A stretch of 38,049 nt of DNA from M55B111 sp964614065 (GCA_964614065.1 CAZTJJ010000009.1:1-38049); one strand, 5' to 3'; counted from the stretch's first letter, positions 24,402 to 32,791 are shown. Translations and numbers: made by a program. Notes: a model not told the origin generated them from the letters alone.

Positions 24402-25130
24402 ATGAAAAGATTGTTTTCTCTTCTACTTGTGTTGGTCGTCGCATTGAGCTTTATGTTTAGCGTTGGACAGGCCGCGGATGCGGACAAGTTAAAAGCAGGT
24501 TTTATTTACGTAGGCCCAATCGGTGATTACGGCTATTCGCAGGGCCACGACGTAGGCAGAAAATACGCTGATGACCTTTTCCCGTGGCTTGAAACCTTCT
24601 ACGTTGAAAATGTATTACCCCCGGACGTGGAGTCCACAATTGACAAGTTTGTNNNNNNNNNNNNNNNNNNNNNNNNNNNNNNNNNNNNNNNNNNNNNNNN
24701 NNNNNNNNNNNNNNNNNNNNNNNNNNNNNNNNNNNNNNNNNNNNNNNNNNNNTACAAGGTGTACTACGGCGTATATACAAACGAAAACTTGCAAAACGTA
24801 GACTACTGGTGGCTACTAAAAGAGGACGCTGCTGAACTTGGTGCAAAAAGAGGCATGACAGTAAATCCAAAGTACGTTGACGAGCTAAAGTCAAAGTCAG
24901 CCACCGATCCGTTTCTTGGTAAAATAAGCGTATACGACCTCATTATGAAGAGAATGGATCAGATGAAGGCTGACAGGGTTACGTTTGATCCGTTCATAGG
25001 CCCAATGAAGGATCGTCAGGGAATTCAACGCTTGAGGGGAGGAGAATGGTCATCTCACGACGAACTGTGGACAATTCAGTGGGCTTTCGAAAACGTAAAA
25101 GGACCATGGCCGGACGAACCTAAGGAATAA
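24402..25130 (+). CDS. BMP-family (PnrA/Med-like) purine/nucleoside-binding protein, interrupted by an assembly gap
   Basis: The substrate-binding subunit of the adjacent ABC importer. The signal peptide spans about residues 1-26 (ending in GQAAD) with no lipobox cysteine. The mature start KLKAGFIYVGPIGDYGYS is typical of BMP proteins (first strand plus the DYGYS ligand loop), and the C-terminal part has DPFIGPMKDRQG, the family's usual closing motif. Only about 208 residues are readable, whereas family members are about 340-370, so the 100-N placeholder very likely hides several hundred bases. ATG at 24402 has GGAGG eight bases upstream; the ATG at 24387 lies in the Shine-Dalgarno region and is rejected. 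Controlled by the riboswitch immediately upstream. Confidence 0.88.
   Translation: MKRLFSLLLVLVVALSFMFSVGQAADADKLKAGFIYVGPIGDYGYSQGHDVGRKYADDLFPWLETFYVENVLPPDVESTIDKFXXXXXXXXXXXXXXXXXXXXXXXXXXXXXXXXXXYKVYYGVYTNENLQNVDYWWLLKEDAAELGAKRGMTVNPKYVDELKSKSATDPFLGKISVYDLIMKRMDQMKADRVTFDPFIGPMKDRQGIQRLRGGEWSSHDELWTIQWAFENVKGPWPDEPKE
24653..24752. other. Assembly gap (100 N)
   Basis: Exactly 100 undetermined bases within the binding-protein gene. The encoded protein is too short for its family if the gap were really 100 bases, so this is a placeholder for a longer missing segment. Confidence 0.95.
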
Positions 25131-25140
25131 TAAATTGTAG

Positions 25141-26010
25141 ATGCTACAGAACGTCCAAAATTACCATTATCCCGGCTCTCTCCATGAAGCACACTCTCTG
25201 CGCAATCGAGAGGGCCGGACTTACCTTATAGCGGGGGGAACGGCCCTAGCCTTATCAAATTCGAAACAACCTGTAGAACTGATCGATCTTAACAGGTTAC
25301 AGCTAAATCAGGTTGGAATAAATGTCAAGGAAGACTTACAAACGATAACTATTGGGTCTACCGTCAAAATCCAAGAACTCGTCGAGAGCCAAGAGTTGAA
25401 CGATCTTACCAATGGTTTTTTGCCGAAAAGCCTGGAAAAGATCGGTAGCTATCCAATCCGGAATGCAGCCACTTTGGGTGGCTCTATAGTTAGACCATTT
25501 CCCTGGTCCGACGTGATTCCCATCCTGCTAGTTTTAGATGCAGAGATAGAATACTACAACGGTGCAACCGGATGTCAACCGATTGATGCAATTTACAATC
25601 AGAGCTTTAGATCAACACTTCAAAAGGCAATTATTACCGGAATAAGGATCAAATTGCGGGTGAAGGAAACAACCAGAGCGGAGTTTTTCAAGTTTTCTAG
25701 ATCTGAGTTCGACATAGCTACCCTAAATCTGGCCTGTAGTATCAGCACCAAAGATGAACACATCGCAAAAGCCCGGTTGGCAGTAGGGGCAAGGCCTTCA
25801 TTGGCAAGCAGAGTAGAGGAAGCTGAGAGATCCCTCAAAGACGAAAAAACATGTAAAATATCTCCTAAACGGATCGGACAGATTGCCCGCTCAGCAGTCG
25901 AGATCTCAGGAGACCACAAGGCAAGCGAGGAATATCGCTCCGTCCAAGTAGAAAAAATGACAGAAGACGCAATAACAAACATCATCAACCAATTACATAA
26001 TGGACATTAA
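25141..26010 (+). CDS. FAD-binding subunit of a xanthine-dehydrogenase-type hydroxylase
   Basis: A 289-residue flavin subunit passing electrons from the iron-sulfur clusters to the final acceptor. Seen: YLIAGGTALA (about residues 29-38; FAD pyrophosphate-binding loop of the CO-dehydrogenase/XdhB family), IGSYPIRNAATLGGSI (about 100-115) and KFSRSEFDIATLNLA in the C-terminal part. It begins 10 bases after the binding protein with a weak ribosome binding site, and overlaps the iron-sulfur gene by 11 bases. It corresponds in role to E. coli XdhB. Confidence 0.9.
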   Translation: MLQNVQNYHYPGSLHEAHSLRNREGRTYLIAGGTALALSNSKQPVELIDLNRLQLNQVGINVKEDLQTITIGSTVKIQELVESQELNDLTNGFLPKSLEKIGSYPIRNAATLGGSIVRPFPWSDVIPILLVLDAEIEYYNGATGCQPIDAIYNQSFRSTLQKAIITGIRIKLRVKETTRAEFFKFSRSEFDIATLNLACSISTKDEHIAKARLAVGARPSLASRVEEAERSLKDEKTCKISPKRIGQIARSAVEISGDHKASEEYRSVQVEKMTEDAITNIINQLHNGH

Positions 26011-26470
26011 ACTGACTATAAACGAAGAGGAAAAGAGATTTTCAATAGAACCCGGCGAAATTCTTTTAGACTCATTACGAGACGCAGGGTACACAAGCGT
26101 AAAAGAAGGGTGTAAAACAGGTGATTGTGGTGCATGTATGGTACTTGTTGACGGGAAAGCCATGACTTCATGTACGATGTTTACTGCGCAGGCCCGTGGC
26201 AATGATATCAAAACAGTAAAAGGGTTAAACGACGAGCTTGCCGAAAAACTGAAACAATCTTTCCTCGATATGGGAGCGGTTCAGTGCGGGTTCTGCATAC
26301 CGGGAATGCTAATTAGCGCCTATTCCCTTCTGTCAAGCAATCCCGATCCCACTAAACGGGAAATAAAAGCAGCTCTCGATGGTAACATCTGCCGTTGCAC
26401 GGGTTATGTTAAACAAATTCAGGCAATCAAAAGGGCAGCAGAAAAGTGGGAGAAGCAGGAAAATGTCTGA
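26000..26470 (+). CDS. 2Fe-2S subunit of a xanthine-dehydrogenase-type hydroxylase
   Basis: A 156-residue protein carrying two [2Fe-2S] clusters. The N-terminal plant-ferredoxin-type cluster is ligated by GCKTGDCGACMV (about residues 37-48) plus the cysteine in MTSC. The C-terminal four-helix cluster uses QCGFC and CRC (about 95-99 and 130-132). All eight cysteines are present. It overlaps the FAD subunit upstream and the Mo subunit downstream (8 bases), so the three are translationally coupled in the order FAD, FeS, Mo. Confidence 0.94.
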   Translation: MDIKLTINEEEKRFSIEPGEILLDSLRDAGYTSVKEGCKTGDCGACMVLVDGKAMTSCTMFTAQARGNDIKTVKGLNDELAEKLKQSFLDMGAVQCGFCIPGMLISAYSLLSSNPDPTKREIKAALDGNICRCTGYVKQIQAIKRAAEKWEKQENV

Positions 26471-28793
26471 GCAGAAAAAACGCTTTGATGTAGTCAACAA
26501 AAACCTTCAGAAAGTTGACGGCGAGGCACTGGTAAACGGTAAGAAAGTCTTCACAGACGACCTTCATCGCCAAACAGACCTTGTAGCAAAAATCTTGTCC
26601 AGTCCCATAGCTCATGGGGAAATCACGAATATCGATACGTCGAAGGCTGAAAATATTCCCGGTGTCGAGTTAATCCTGCATCACCGTAACGTCCCCAGAG
26701 TTCCTTACACGACAGCTGGTCAGGGCTATCCCGAACCCTCCCCCTATGATGCATACATGTTTGATCGCAAAGTGAGATATGTCGGTGATCGTGTAGCAGC
26801 AGTTGCAGGCAGGTCATGGGATGCAGTTGAGAAGGGCTTGGAAGCAATAGAAGTGGAGTTCAACGAACTGGAGCCCATTCTCGACCCCAAAGAATCTAGA
26901 AAATCATCCGTGACTATTCACGACGAGGAAAGCTCCACCGGCGTATATGATCCACAAAAAAATATTGCCGCCCACGTAGATATTAATATCGGGAATCCAG
27001 AAGAGATAATAAACAAGTCTGACATCGTGGTAAAACAGAAGTGCAGTACCCAGTTTGCGCAACACGCACCACTAGAACCCCACATCTCAGTTGCTCAATT
27101 AGATCCTCAAGACCGATTAATAATTCACACAAGCACCCAGGTTCCTTTCCACGTTAGAAGAATCGTATCAAAAATATTAGACATTCCAATTAGACAAATC
27201 AGAGTTATTAAACCAAGAGTAGGAGGGGCTTTTGGTGTAAAACAAGAAGTATTGCTGGAAGACATTGTATCTTTGATTGCCCTGCGAACCAAAAAATCAG
27301 TGAAAGTAAGGTACACAAGAGAAGAAGAATTTAGATCCTCGAGGACCCGACACCCCATAGAAGTAGAGGTCACTCTAGGTGCCGATCGAAATGGAAAGTT
27401 ACAAGCAATAACTATGGAAGCTCTAAGCAATACCGGCGCGTATGGAACTCATGCCTTAACCGTTCTCTCCAACGTGGGCAGTAAGACTCTGCCCCTATAC
27501 AACAAAGCCCCAAACATTCACTTCTTTGGCGATGCAGTGTATACAAACTTACCTATCTCGGGAGCATATCGCGGTTACGGGGCCCCTCAGGGTTACTTTC
27601 CTTTAGAGGTGGCGATCGATAAGCTTGCCGAAGAAACCGGCATGGATCCTCTAGAGATAAGAAAGTTGAATCATATACGAGAGGGAGAAACGTCCCCGAT
27701 ATTTGAAAAGTTAGGAGAAGGAAGAGAAGGAATAGTGCAATACATTCACAGTTGCAAACTGAACAAATGTATCGACCTAGGAGCAAAGGAAATCGGTTGG
27801 AAGAATCGTAAACAGGTAAAAAAAAGTCAGAAAAACGAAGACAAAGCGCGGGGTTTTGGTGTGACCATTAATATGCAGGGCTCTGGAATACCCTTAGTCG
27901 ACCTTGCAGCAGCTCGGCTGAAGTTAAATGAAGACGGTTCGTTTAATCTGTACGTGGGTGCCACCGACCTAGGGACTGGCAGCGACACAGTCCTGGGCCA
28001 GATAGCAGCAGAACAGCTAGGCGTGGATCTGGACAAAATCGTTGTCTATTCCTCGGATACAGACTTTACCCCATTTGACTCAGGTGCATACGCGTCTAGT
28101 ACGACTTACGTCTCCGGAAACGCCGTCAAAAAAGCGGCGGGCAAAGTCAAGTCAAAGATTTTGACCATGGCCGCGGAATATTACGATCTGAGGGTCGAAG
28201 ATTTATCAATCCATGAAGGACAAATCGTGAGTTCGAACCAGACATTCGAGCTATCAGAAATAGCACTTTTATCTACTTCTAGCAAGCTGGAAACGGACCA
28301 ACAACAAATCGAGGCTTCCGCTTCTGAGGTACCGGAAGAATCTCCGCCACCATTTTCCGCACATTTTGTGGAATTAGAAGTGGACACACGAACAGGTGAA
28401 ATAAAAATATTGAAGTACGTAGCCGCGGTTGACTGCGGTACAGCGATCAACCCCAATCTGGCGGAAGGTCAAATGGAAGGCGCAATTGTGAATGGAATTG
28501 GATACGCCTTAACCGAACAAATGGAATTCAATGACTCTGGAACGATGATCAATCCATCGTTTTTTGACTACAAAATTCCTAATGCAGAAGACATCCCCGA
28601 GATCGAGGTTATCCTGGTTGAATCCTCTGAACCAACTGGTCCCATGGGAGCAAAAAGCGTCGGCGAAATAGGAATCAATGGCGCGATCCCAGCGATATCA
28701 AACGCCGTAAGAGATGCTACAGGAATTACTCTAACCGAAGCACCCTTCACACCGGAAAAAGTCTGGAAAAAACTAAAAGAAAAGTCCAGCTAA
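26463..28793 (+). CDS. Molybdopterin-binding subunit of a xanthine-dehydrogenase-type hydroxylase
   Basis: A 776-residue catalytic subunit, paralogous to the minus-strand one at 15853-18189. Seen: GGAFGVKQE (about residues 255-263), YRGYGAPQGYFPLEVAID in the Mo-cofactor domain, GATDLGTGSDTVLGQIAAEQL, SGAYASSTTYVSGNAV, VDCGTAINP, and the catalytic glutamate in GAKSVGE (E735). Substrate is probably hypoxanthine/xanthine or a related purine given the riboswitch-controlled operon; sequence alone does not settle it. The ATG at 26463 has AGGA just upstream; the longer frame from 26379 would overlap the FeS gene by about 90 bases and is rejected. Confidence 0.92.
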   Translation: MSEQKKRFDVVNKNLQKVDGEALVNGKKVFTDDLHRQTDLVAKILSSPIAHGEITNIDTSKAENIPGVELILHHRNVPRVPYTTAGQGYPEPSPYDAYMFDRKVRYVGDRVAAVAGRSWDAVEKGLEAIEVEFNELEPILDPKESRKSSVTIHDEESSTGVYDPQKNIAAHVDINIGNPEEIINKSDIVVKQKCSTQFAQHAPLEPHISVAQLDPQDRLIIHTSTQVPFHVRRIVSKILDIPIRQIRVIKPRVGGAFGVKQEVLLEDIVSLIALRTKKSVKVRYTREEEFRSSRTRHPIEVEVTLGADRNGKLQAITMEALSNTGAYGTHALTVLSNVGSKTLPLYNKAPNIHFFGDAVYTNLPISGAYRGYGAPQGYFPLEVAIDKLAEETGMDPLEIRKLNHIREGETSPIFEKLGEGREGIVQYIHSCKLNKCIDLGAKEIGWKNRKQVKKSQKNEDKARGFGVTINMQGSGIPLVDLAAARLKLNEDGSFNLYVGATDLGTGSDTVLGQIAAEQLGVDLDKIVVYSSDTDFTPFDSGAYASSTTYVSGNAVKKAAGKVKSKILTMAAEYYDLRVEDLSIHEGQIVSSNQTFELSEIALLSTSSKLETDQQQIEASASEVPEESPPPFSAHFVELEVDTRTGEIKILKYVAAVDCGTAINPNLAEGQMEGAIVNGIGYALTEQMEFNDSGTMINPSFFDYKIPNAEDIPEIEVILVESSEPTGPMGAKSVGEIGINGAIPAISNAVRDATGITLTEAPFTPEKVWKKLKEKSS

Positions 28794-28847
28794 AAAATAC
28801 CAACGGTGTAAACTCGAGGCGACTCTAGGAGTTAGGCAGAAGAGGCA

Positions 28848-29606
28848 CTAAGGACTATAACCGAGTTTCTTAGAAACTTGCAAACCCGTTTCACGGATCC
28901 CCGAAGTGATTTGGCTGATAAAATCTTCCGCGCATTCGGTCTCGTCTAGTGAGAAGCCAATTGCTGCAACAACTTCTCCTTCGCTATCTCTAACAGGACC
29001 CCCAACACAGGTTAAGGTTTTACCAAGTTTCCCTCTGTTTAACGCATATCCTTTTTTTACAATGTCATCTAAATCCTGCCTCAATTCTTCCTTACTTACC
29101 GGTTCGGCACCCTCAGGTGCCTTTGACAGAGTCTCTACAAAATAATTATCCAGATCCTCGGTAGGCAGGTATGCTAATAACACCCTTCCCAGTGTCCTTT
29201 CGTAAGCAGTAGCTTTATAACCAACCATCTTTCCATCTGAGTGATCCCCATCACCTTCTACCCTACCCAGATACAGAACTTCTCCGTTCTGTAGAACAGC
29301 TAGATGGGCAGTGCCCTTAAATCTCTCGGCAAGGTCCTCAAGTAGAGGCTCCGTCATCGTCCTCAAGTGTTGAGTTCGAAGTACAAAGTTGGCTTTGCTT
29401 AAAAATTCCAATCCCAAGCTGAAATTCTTTTTTTTGTCCCTCATCAGGTACCCATGTCTCATCAGTGTGTGAATTATAGGATACAGGGCCCCAGGACTGG
29501 TCCCTAACTCGTCAGCGATTTCGCTAGCCGTGAGCTTAGAAGACTTGTCCTCAAACAAGTTCATCAACGCAATAGATCTTTCTAACGACTTGTTAACGTA
29601 TTTCAT
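28848..29606 (-). CDS. IclR-family transcriptional regulator
   Basis: A 252-residue regulator. It has an N-terminal winged helix (about residues 8-65: SLERSIALMNLFEDK, then LTASEIADELGTSPGALYPIIHTLMRHGYL) and a C-terminal ligand domain (about 75-248) with the ERTLGRVLLAYLP and GGPVRDSEGEVVAAIGFSL motifs. IclR proteins sense small catabolites. It lies convergent to the hydroxylase operon and divergent from the symporter, so either may be its target. An AT-rich inverted repeat just upstream could be its own operator. Confidence 0.9.
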   Translation of the reverse strand: MKYVNKSLERSIALMNLFEDKSSKLTASEIADELGTSPGALYPIIHTLMRHGYLMRDKKKNFSLGLEFLSKANFVLRTQHLRTMTEPLLEDLAERFKGTAHLAVLQNGEVLYLGRVEGDGDHSDGKMVGYKATAYERTLGRVLLAYLPTEDLDNYFVETLSKAPEGAEPVSKEELRQDLDDIVKKGYALNRGKLGKTLTCVGGPVRDSEGEVVAAIGFSLDETECAEDFISQITSGIRETGLQVSKKLGYSP

Positions 29607-29632
29607 GGTTGTATTAGGTTGATTATAACAGA

Positions 29633-29654
29633 AAATATTTAGTATTCAATATTT
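29633..29654. promoter_or_regulatory. AT-rich inverted repeat upstream of the IclR gene
   Basis: AAATATT (29633-29639) and AATATTT (29648-29654) are exact inverted arms 8 bases apart, 27 bases before the IclR start codon. It is a plausible autoregulatory operator, but its low complexity makes chance likely. Confidence 0.3.
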
Positions 29655-29744
29655 ACCAAATTTATGCGATTTTGACCCGTTCTCGAAGATGATTTAGGTT
29701 AATTGAGTTATTGATTTTGCAACCGAGAGCTGGTTGTTGGAGGT

Positions 29745-29800
29745 AAACCAGCCGATTCATCCCCCCAGCAAGCTGGAGGGCTTTTTCGGCTAATTTTGAT
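29745..29800 (-). repeat. Dispersed structured repeat, copy 3 (inverted)
   Basis: In plus-strand reading: outer stem AGCCGA (29750-29755)/TCGGCT (29786-29791), inner stem CCAG (29765-29768), loop CAAG and CTGG (29773-29776). It matches the reverse complement of copies 1 and 2 (AACCAGC-GATTCA and TCAGCTA-T-TTGGTAA). The outer stem differs from them by a compensatory pair: T-A in copies 1 and 2 becomes C-G here. It lies in the IclR/symporter intergenic region. Confidence 0.65.
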
Positions 29801-29872
29801 AATTTGTCTTGTAATCGTACTAAGACTTTGTCCGTACAGAAGAGAATCGCATAACTAAGGCCTAAGTGTTCA

Positions 29873-29901
29873 TTGGATAATACAGTTAATAGCTGTATAA
29901 T
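29873..29901 (+). promoter_or_regulatory. Promoter of the symporter operon
   Basis: TTGGAT (29873-29878), a 17-base spacer and a perfect TATAAT (29896-29901) preceded by TG. It is about 35 bases before the first ATG of the operon. Confidence 0.65.
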
Positions 29902-29936
29902 TCTATGGTAATCCATTGAGGTGAAAGGTGATATCT

Positions 29937-30122
29937 ATGAGTGGACGTCTTTTCTTAGCGCTCGCACTGATACTTGCTGCTTTAGACTACTTCGTACCAT
30001 TCCACATGTTAAAAGACATCGATAATTTCTTCGGTTGTTACCTGTTTTGGTCGGCGTTGACTCTCATGGTCATTATCTCTGGAATCATCACCGTGAATAA
30101 GACTTGGGGAAAAAAGCAATGA
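29937..30122 (+). CDS. Small membrane partner of a sodium:solute symporter
   Basis: A 61-residue protein with two hydrophobic helices (about residues 3-19 and 32-52) and a charged C-terminus. It overlaps the symporter gene by four bases (ATGA). Small two-helix proteins of the DUF997/DUF3311 kind commonly precede SSS transporters (as YhdT precedes PanF). ATG at 29937 is preferred to GTG at 29928 because AGGTG lies six bases before it. Confidence 0.7.
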   Translation: MSGRLFLALALILAALDYFVPFHMLKDIDNFFGCYLFWSALTLMVIISGIITVNKTWGKKQ

Positions 30123-31582
30123 GCCAGCTCTACGTTTGGATATCACTAATTATCTGGATTTCAATTGCCACCGGTATAGCCTTCCTGGCCAAACGCGGAC
30201 TTGGCGAAGGGATCGCCGAATACTTTATAGGTGGAAGGCGCCTAGGTGGATTTATCTCGGGGATGACTTACAGCGCAACCACGTATAGTGCTTTCATGCT
30301 TGTGGGGTTAGTTGGGCTGACTTATCAATCTGGGGTCGGAGCACTAGGCTTCGAGATGACGTATTTGATGTTCACCGTCCTGCTGCTAGCCATATTCGCT
30401 CCACGGTTCTGGCTGGCGAGTAACAAGTACGACTTCGTCACCCCCTCAGAGCTTCTTGCAAATCGCTATGAAAGCCGGTGGGTTGGGATAGTTTCCGCAG
30501 CGATTTTTCTCGTCATGTTGATTCCTTATGCGGCAGTTCAACTTATGGGAATAGGCTTTTTAGTTGAAGGCTTAACCGGAGGCGATATTCCTTATATGGC
30601 CGGAGTATTACTGATGGCCGCTTTTTCCGGCTTCTCTGCACTCTGGGCAGGGATGCGGTCCGTATCCTGGACCGATGCCTTTCAAGCTATAACAATGCTT
30701 ACAACTTCGCTTTTTGCGTTGTTTTTCCTATTCTACCATTTTTTCGGCTCTCCATCAGGATTCTTCACGACAATAACAACGGAAAACTCGAACTTGCTCA
30801 AGCTCAACTGGAACCCCAGATTATTCATCGGTCTGGCACTACCCTGGGCATTTTTCGCCCTCACCAACCCTCAAGTCTCCCAAAGAATGTTTATTCCCGA
30901 CAAAGTATCCAGCATCAAACGTATGATAATTTACTTTTCCATATTTGGCTTCATATACACGATTATTAGCACTCTATTTGGTCTACAAGCAGCAAACCTC
31001 TTACCGGGGTTAACAAACCCTGACAAAGCAATGCCCGTCCTATTGACTAAAATTCCAACTGCCCTGGGGTTAATTATATTCATCGGTATCTTCGCCGCAG
31101 CTACGTCGACACTAGGTTCCATTATCCTAACGCTAAGTTCAGCCGTATCCAGAGACATAGTCCACAACTTTAAACCATCCATATCCGAAAAGTTGGAACT
31201 ATTTTCGGGAAAACTATTTATACCTTTATTGCTAGGGGCTACGGTGGTGTTCGCGTGGGTACAGCCCGGTCTAATTGCTGTCCTTTCAAGCATGGCTTCC
31301 GGCGGCCTTCTGGTAACAGCGCCGGCTCTCATAGGTGCGTTCTTTTGGAAGCAAGGTACTGGGGCAGGAGCCTTAACTTCGATGGTTGCAGGCGGAATAA
31401 TTACGGGAGTCATGTACGCAAAAGGGTTTCACCCACTTGGCTGGTGGCCGTCGGTCTGGGGATTTGGAGTAACGGTCTTCCTATTTCTGGTTGTAAGCTT
31501 GTTTACGAACGCCCCGGGAATAGCTGAAGAATTCGTAAACACAACTAATAAAAGGATGAAGGAAATGGCGAAAACCGATTAG
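30119..31582 (+). CDS. Sodium:solute symporter (SSS family)
   Basis: A 487-residue transporter with about 13 hydrophobic segments, moving a small organic solute with Na+. Seen: YFIGGRRLGGFISGMTYSATTYSAFMLVG near residues 35-65 (the unwound TM1 region of the family; key residues GGR, SGM, YSAFM), FVTPSELLANRYES, and the Na+-site region FIGIFAAATSTLGSI. Cargo is unknown; in this context a purine, an organic acid or an amino acid are all possible. It starts by ATGA overlap with its small partner. Its stop abuts the stop of malY on the other strand with no base between. Confidence 0.88.
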   Translation: MSQLYVWISLIIWISIATGIAFLAKRGLGEGIAEYFIGGRRLGGFISGMTYSATTYSAFMLVGLVGLTYQSGVGALGFEMTYLMFTVLLLAIFAPRFWLASNKYDFVTPSELLANRYESRWVGIVSAAIFLVMLIPYAAVQLMGIGFLVEGLTGGDIPYMAGVLLMAAFSGFSALWAGMRSVSWTDAFQAITMLTTSLFALFFLFYHFFGSPSGFFTTITTENSNLLKLNWNPRLFIGLALPWAFFALTNPQVSQRMFIPDKVSSIKRMIIYFSIFGFIYTIISTLFGLQAANLLPGLTNPDKAMPVLLTKIPTALGLIIFIGIFAAATSTLGSIILTLSSAVSRDIVHNFKPSISEKLELFSGKLFIPLLLGATVVFAWVQPGLIAVLSSMASGGLLVTAPALIGAFFWKQGTGAGALTSMVAGGIITGVMYAKGFHPLGWWPSVWGFGVTVFLFLVVSLFTNAPGIAEEFVNTTNKRMKEMAKTD

Positions 31583-32791
31583 CTAACTACAACTGATATC
31601 TCTCACAGCCCGTTTGATCCGCAGAAGACCTTCTTTTAGGGTTTCCCTCGAGCATGCAACGTTAATTCTTGCGAACCCCTCACCACCAGTTCCAAACCAC
31701 CTGCCTAAGTCCAAGCCTACCTTAGCTTCACCAACCAACAGGTCCTCCAGCTCCTCTTCGTTGAGCTTCAACCCCCTGAAATCTAGCCAGACTAACATAG
31801 TACCTTCCGGCTCGATTGCATGCACTCCGGGAATCTCGTTGTTTACCGTCTGCACGGTATAGTCTATGTTCTGCTTCAGATAACTCAGTTGACTATCCAG
31901 CCATTCATTACCCTCGGAGTAGGCCGCTTTCAGCGCTTCGAGGCCGAATATACTCGGACTACCTAGCAGTTTTGAACTGGTATCTTGAAAAGTCTTTCTT
32001 ATCTTCTTATTGGGTATTACTGTCACTGCAGCGGGCAAACCCGCAGTGTTAAATGCCTTACTTGGGGAGATCAAAGTTATAGAATTATCCGAAATTTCTT
32101 CGCCCAGCGCGGGAACCGGCGTATACTTGTTATCACCATAGACGAATTCAGCGTGGATATCATCAGAAATTAGCAAGATGTCGTTCTTGACACAGATATC
32201 ACTCAACTTTGTTAGTTCCTGTTTTGTCCACACCCTGCCAACGGGATTGTGAGGATTACAGAGTAACATAATCTTGGGCTCTGGTTTGATAGGTAAAGCC
32301 TTGGAACTATTCACACACTGATCAACCAGGTCCTCAAAATCCATAGTGTAGCGGCCCTGATCCAAATGAAGAACGTTCTTCACGACTTTAGCCCCACTCT
32401 TATTTACTACCTCGTAGAAAGGATAATAAACGGGTGGTTGTAAAACTACACCCTCTCCAGAGTGAGTAAAAGCGCGAATTGCCATGCTTAACGAAGGAAT
32501 CACGCCATTAGTGTAAACCAGCCATTCTCGATCGACGTCCCATCCATATCTATTTTCCAACCAGTTAATAACCAGGCGATCAGCATGGTCCCCAGTTTTT
32601 GTATAGCCAAAAACACCATGCTTGGCCCGATCAACAATCGCGTCTACGACAGATGGAGCAGTGGGCCAGTCGGCATCAGCTACCCACATGGGTAGGATAT
32701 CTTCTCGACCAAATACTTCCTTTCGATAATCCCATTTAAGGGAGTTGGTCCCAGTTCTATCTGTTCGTTCATTAAATGTATTACCAGACAT
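31583..32791 (-). CDS. MalY/PatB-type C-S lyase or aminotransferase
   Basis: A 402-residue PLP enzyme of fold type I, class I/II aminotransferase family, MalY/PatB group, which cleaves cystathionine or cysteine conjugates to pyruvate, ammonia and a thiol. Seen: LPMWVADADWPTAPSV near residues 33-48, the family hallmark; QPPVYYPFY; CNPHNPVGRVW (about 180-190); SDDIHAEFVY with the cofactor aspartate; and the PLP lysine in SPSKAFNTAGL (about 240-250). Length is standard. It stands alone on the minus strand, convergent with the symporter. No upstream promoter with good boxes was found. Confidence 0.9.
   Translation of the reverse strand: MSGNTFNERTDRTGTNSLKWDYRKEVFGREDILPMWVADADWPTAPSVVDAIVDRAKHGVFGYTKTGDHADRLVINWLENRYGWDVDREWLVYTNGVIPSLSMAIRAFTHSGEGVVLQPPVYYPFYEVVNKSGAKVVKNVLHLDQGRYTMDFEDLVDQCVNSSKALPIKPEPKIMLLCNPHNPVGRVWTKQELTKLSDICVKNDILLISDDIHAEFVYGDNKYTPVPALGEEISDNSITLISPSKAFNTAGLPAAVTVIPNKKIRKTFQDTSSKLLGSPSIFGLEALKAAYSEGNEWLDSQLSYLKQNIDYTVQTVNNEIPGVHAIEPEGTMLVWLDFRGLKLNEEELEDLLVGEAKVGLDLGRWFGTGGEGFARINVACSRETLKEGLLRIKRAVRDISCS

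Noticed and set aside
15853..28793. Selenocysteine (in-frame UGA) in the Mo-hydroxylase subunits
   Set aside because: Both large-subunit frames are full length without an internal stop, so there is no need to invoke recoding.
29662..29916. An 84-codon minus-strand frame upstream of the symporter
   Set aside because: No ribosome binding site, and it runs through repeat copy 3 and the symporter promoter. It shares KLAEKAL with a frame at 1-108, but that is explained by the shared repeat sequence; a transposase remnant cannot be excluded.
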